Assembly: GCA_947253655.1 (NCBI GenBank)
Contig: CAMYAE010000007.1
Span: 23,607-87,606, forward strand
Reading direction: 5' to 3'
Length of the DNA stretch: 64,000 nucleotides
From: an uncultured Bacteroidales bacterium
GTDB taxonomy: Bacteria > Bacteroidota > Bacteroidia > Bacteroidales > UBA932
This document shows, piece by piece, positions 61,446-64,000 of this stretch. The notes beneath the pieces are model-generated. The model was not told where the DNA came from and made no database searches. It was given only the letters and a program-made list of their open reading frames with translations. How positions within the stretch are numbered: position 1 is the stretch's first letter; every line of letters starts with the position of its first letter. The position numbers and the translations under genes are program-made.

Positions 61446-62513
61446 TTGTCCCTAATTGTATGTACTGCAATTTTTTCCGGTAGCATTTTTGCCGAAGAAT
61501 TTAAACTTGAATGGCCAAAGTTATCGGGTTATCTACAAACAGGTGTAAATTACACCAATACGAGCGGAACTTCGACATCAACATTTCAGGCAAAGCGTCT
61601 ACGTCTTATAATGGACGGAAAGGTTGCAGAAAATGTTGATTTTCGTTTACAGGTTGAAGCATTCAACGGCATAGTAGGTTCAAAAAACGGAAATGGCCAG
61701 AAGAATTTGCAGGTTATGGATGCTTTTGCAACATGGAAGATTGCTCCTGAGTTTAAAGTTCGTTTCGGGCAATTCTATACGCCTCTCGGATATGAGAACT
61801 ATGATATCTCTCCGGCTACATTGGAGACTGTTGATTTCTCAAATATAGTATACCGTATGTCATGCCGCAATCCATATACATATAATTTAGTGGATTACGG
61901 TCGTGATCTTGGTGTTATGTTCATTGGGGATCTCTGGGATTCGGGTGAGGGTTTCCGCTATTTCCACTATGATTTGGCTATAACAAACGGTACTTTACCT
62001 CGTAGTGACGATATAGACAATTACAAAGATATTTATGCAAGTATTACAGTACGCCCATTCAAGAATTTTAACATTAAGGCTACCTATAACTTCGGTAAAT
62101 ATAATACTATGGATCATGGTTCGTCACTGGCTATGATAGGAGCAAGTACTACAGGCAATCCTATGCATCGTTTTGTAGGAGGAGCATGGTACAATGATCC
62201 TAATGGTCTGGACCTTCGTTCAGAGGTCGGTTTTATAAAATCTACCAAGAATGGTAAAGACTATGTGAATGAGTTTTCATCCTATGTATTTGCAGGATAT
62301 CATCTTGGTAAATTCCTTCCTATGGTACGATGGGATATGTATTCAGACACTATAAACAGTGGTTTAAAGGGGGCTAATTACAATCGTGTTCTTGCAGGTT
62401 TGACATATGAGGTTTTTAAATAGATGAAATTCCAGTTAAATTATAGCCATTTCTTCTATGACAATAAAATGTCTATGGATCAAGTACAACTTATGGGACT
62501 ATTTAAATTTTAA
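61420..62513 (+). pseudogene. Porin (OprO/P-like beta-barrel) gene with an apparent start frameshift and an in-frame TAG
   Basis: The main open frame (61446-62423, 325 aa) encodes most of a porin: EEFKLEWPKLSGYLQTG, then ARWK/RFGQFYTPLGYENYD-type repeated strands. It lacks a proper start. An ATG at 61420 reads MNSKN then stops. If the A5 run at 61429-61433 had six A bases, the frame would read MNSKKLTQILSLIVC with a signal peptide ending GSIFA. At the other end TAG at 62421-62423 is followed in frame by 29 more codons, with barrel-like strands and a final LFKF, stopping at 62513. It probably descends from an intact porin of about 360 aa. Confidence 0.72.
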
Positions 62514-62544
62514 TAATGAACATTATAACTAATCACATTTTGAT

Positions 62545-63510
62545 ATGAAAAAGTTTTTTATTTTAATGGCTTTGGCTTTTGTTGCCATGCCATTGTCCGC
62601 TCAACATCTCGGAACAGAATATCGTTTGAAAAAGGTAATACCTGTAGCAGGTCGTCAAGGTATTGCTATTGATGAAAATTACTACTATGTCAGTGACACA
62701 CGTGCCTTATATAAGTACGATAAAACCGGAAAAATGATATTGAAAAATGATAAGCCTTTCCGTGATCCTGAAAAAGCAAATCATTTCGGCGATATAGATA
62801 TATACGAAGGAGAAATTTATACCGGCAATGAAAAGTTCGAATATGGTCGCGGTTATAATATCTCTATAGATATTTATGATGCAGAAACATTGCAGTGGAA
62901 ACGATCAATTCCTTGGTGTGCAGAATCAGGTCAGGTAGAATGTTCAGGACTTGCTGTCGATAGAAATAAGAAAATGGTATGGATGAGTGATTGGGTTGAC
63001 AGTCGTTATGTATATTGTTATAGTCTTGAGACAGGGAAGTATTATACAAAGATGCAGTGCCGTCCTACCCCTTACTGGTGTCAGGGAATTTATATTACAG
63101 ACGGAAAAATGTTATTCTCAGCTGATGATGGAGAATCTACATTCCATATTGCTGATAATATTTACGTTGCAGATATTTCAGATGTCGCTTTCACTGGACT
63201 TGTACAGGGGACTGAACCTGTTAAAAAAGATCCGTATAGCGTAGAAGTGAAAAACGGTAAAGTAGTAACACGTACAGGTCTTATTGCTGGCGGTGCAAAG
63301 GCAGGAAGATTAAATCTTTTCAAGGAAATGACTGATTTCCGTCGTGCCGGAGAAATTGAAGGTTTAAGTATAGACCCGACAAACGATGACTTAGTTGTAT
63401 TGAACAATAGAGGGACTCAGATTATTCTTGGTATGTCACAGGGACCTTTCATAAATGAAGGTTATACAGGCGAAATACATGAACTTTACATTTACGAAAA
63501 GGTAAAATAA
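62545..63510 (+). CDS. Secreted beta-propeller-like protein of unknown function
   Basis: 321 aa. Signal peptide MKKFFILMALAFVAMPLSA, cleaved before QH near residue 20. The mature protein repeats short beta blocks of propeller type (GRQGIAIDENYYYVSDT, YDAETLQWKRSIPW, SGLAVDRNKKMVWMSDW, GLSIDPTNDDLVVLNN). The pattern resembles SMP-30/esterase-like propellers, but no catalytic set is clear. It follows the porin by 31 nt and shares its CGT-rich codon use, so the two were probably one transcription unit. A strong terminator follows. Confidence 0.8.
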   Translation: MKKFFILMALAFVAMPLSAQHLGTEYRLKKVIPVAGRQGIAIDENYYYVSDTRALYKYDKTGKMILKNDKPFRDPEKANHFGDIDIYEGEIYTGNEKFEYGRGYNISIDIYDAETLQWKRSIPWCAESGQVECSGLAVDRNKKMVWMSDWVDSRYVYCYSLETGKYYTKMQCRPTPYWCQGIYITDGKMLFSADDGESTFHIADNIYVADISDVAFTGLVQGTEPVKKDPYSVEVKNGKVVTRTGLIAGGAKAGRLNLFKEMTDFRRAGEIEGLSIDPTNDDLVVLNNRGTQIILGMSQGPFINEGYTGEIHELYIYEKVK

Positions 63511-63543
63511 TTTTTAGTAAATCAAGTAAAATTATAGTCTTCA

Positions 63544-63590
63544 AGTCCCCAAATCGCAATAACAGCAATTTGGGGACTGTAATTTTATTT
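63544..63590 (+). terminator. Intrinsic terminator after the propeller gene
   Basis: Perfect 11-bp stem AGTCCCCAAAT (63544-63554) with its complement (63568-63578), 13-nt loop, then a T-rich stretch. Confidence 0.88.
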
Positions 63591-63598
63591 GCAACGTT

Positions 63599-63670
63599 AT
63601 GGAAAATTACGGATTTATAAGGGTTGCTGCCTTTATCCATAAAGTTAAAGTAGCTGACGTAAAATTATAA
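63599..63670 (+). pseudogene. nadE: 5' fragment of NAD synthetase gene (truncated)
   Basis: Twenty-three codons from ATG 63599 read MENYGFIRVAAFIHKVKVA then DVKL and stop. The pattern NYGF.RVAA.I..VKVADVK is the N-terminus of glutamine-dependent NAD synthetase in Bacteroidota, whose nitrilase domain starts here. The match ends at about 63664, just before a segment beginning GATACTGTTCCG that resembles an IS256-family end. The remaining 600 or so codons are not in the window. The call rests on one short stretch recognised from memory. Confidence 0.5.
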
Positions 63671-63673
63671 TAT

Positions 63674-64000
63674 GATACTGTTCCGAAAAGTGTGTACTGT
63701 TTCAAAAAATGTGTCTGCTTAATTGTGCAGGGATGGCATCGTATAACGCTTTGGCTATTCCTAAAATCCCATGTAAATGTCTTCGCTCCTTGTCGCAAAA
63801 TTATGAAAGACCCCGCCGCGCAAGTTCAATGGTGTTCCGGAGAATATGCACCAAGAATCAGCATGCAGTCTCCGAAGAAGGAAGCACTTTAAGATTCAAC
63901 TTATCAAATTCTATTACTATTTGTTCCTTATTTTACACACCCACCATATTGATATTCAACAGTTTGCGGCGTGCCGTTAAAATAAGAGATTTTTTTATGC
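63674..64000. mobile_element. Possible insertion-sequence end (IS256-like), incomplete
   Basis: The segment from 63674 (GATACTGTTCCGAAAAGTGT) resembles the GAT-A--GT-CCG---A-TGTGTA pattern of IS256-family terminal repeats. No transposase-like frame of good quality is seen in the 327 nt to the window end. Frames on both strands are short, and one plus-strand frame from 63720 stays open but does not look like protein. The element would continue to the right. Confidence 0.3.

Noticed and set aside
63692..63892. 66-codon plus-strand frame near the right edge
   Set aside because: It starts inside the IS-like segment and has no recognisable domain; a second overlapping frame is equally open.

Overview
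This window comes from a Bacteroidales (Bacteroidota) chromosome. The evidence is three TonB-dependent systems of Bacteroidota type (two SusC/SusD pairs, a TonB receptor with DUF4876/DUF6850-type partners, and a BtuB/BtuG-like pair), lipoboxes ending in -SC/-GC, an S1 protein of Bacteroidota layout, and many intergenic -7 boxes fitting TAnnTTTG. Nothing seen here fixes the genus. No rRNA, tRNA, CRISPR array or prophage was found.

Layout. 1-6379 (minus): pncB, susC, susD and a truncated lipoprotein gene form one tight operon. 6537-9274 (plus): a small membrane protein, an AmgK-like sugar kinase fused to a RapZ C-terminal domain, and a MurU-like nucleotidyltransferase, which look like a peptidoglycan-sugar recycling unit. 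9240-13712: CPBP protease, sugar nucleotidyltransferase, FtsB/DivIC-like protein, purB and folP. 13777-22615 (plus): ridA, tmk, a DoxX/MauE-type membrane protein, then an outer-membrane operon (TonB receptor, DUF4876-like lipoprotein, DUF6850-like barrel, FISUMP lipoprotein). 22621-24300 (minus): gmk, nadD and a CYTH protein. 24395-35009 (plus): S9 peptidase, SusC, SusD, small lipoprotein, DUF5018-like/propeller lipoprotein and a calcineurin-like phosphoesterase in one operon, probably for uptake and processing of peptides or a related ligand. 35121-36945: class II aldolase and a FKBP isomerase. 37040-42520: BtuB/BtuG-like pair, bcp, pnuC and an SGNH hydrolase. 42527-48477: recR, rpsA, rnz, a glucosaminidase/LysM protein and mltG. 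48464-52752 (minus): uvrB and a RelA-type ppGpp synthetase. 52936-60370: ompA, a HAD phosphatase, an acyl-CoA synthetase, an unknown outer-membrane protein plus lipoprotein, and htpG. 60461-61048 (minus): folE.

The last 2.6 kb differ from the rest. From about 61.4 kb the DNA is AT-richer and uses CGT rather than AGG for arginine. It holds a porin gene with an apparent one-base deletion in its signal-peptide codons and an in-frame TAG near its end, a beta-propeller-like secreted protein, and what looks like the first 22-23 codons of nadE cut off by sequence resembling an IS256-family end.

Functional threads: NAD metabolism recurs (pncB, nadD, pnuC, nadE fragment). Cell-wall turnover and recycling recur (AmgK-RapZC, MurU, glucosaminidase, MltG). 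Surface nutrient capture dominates the gene content.
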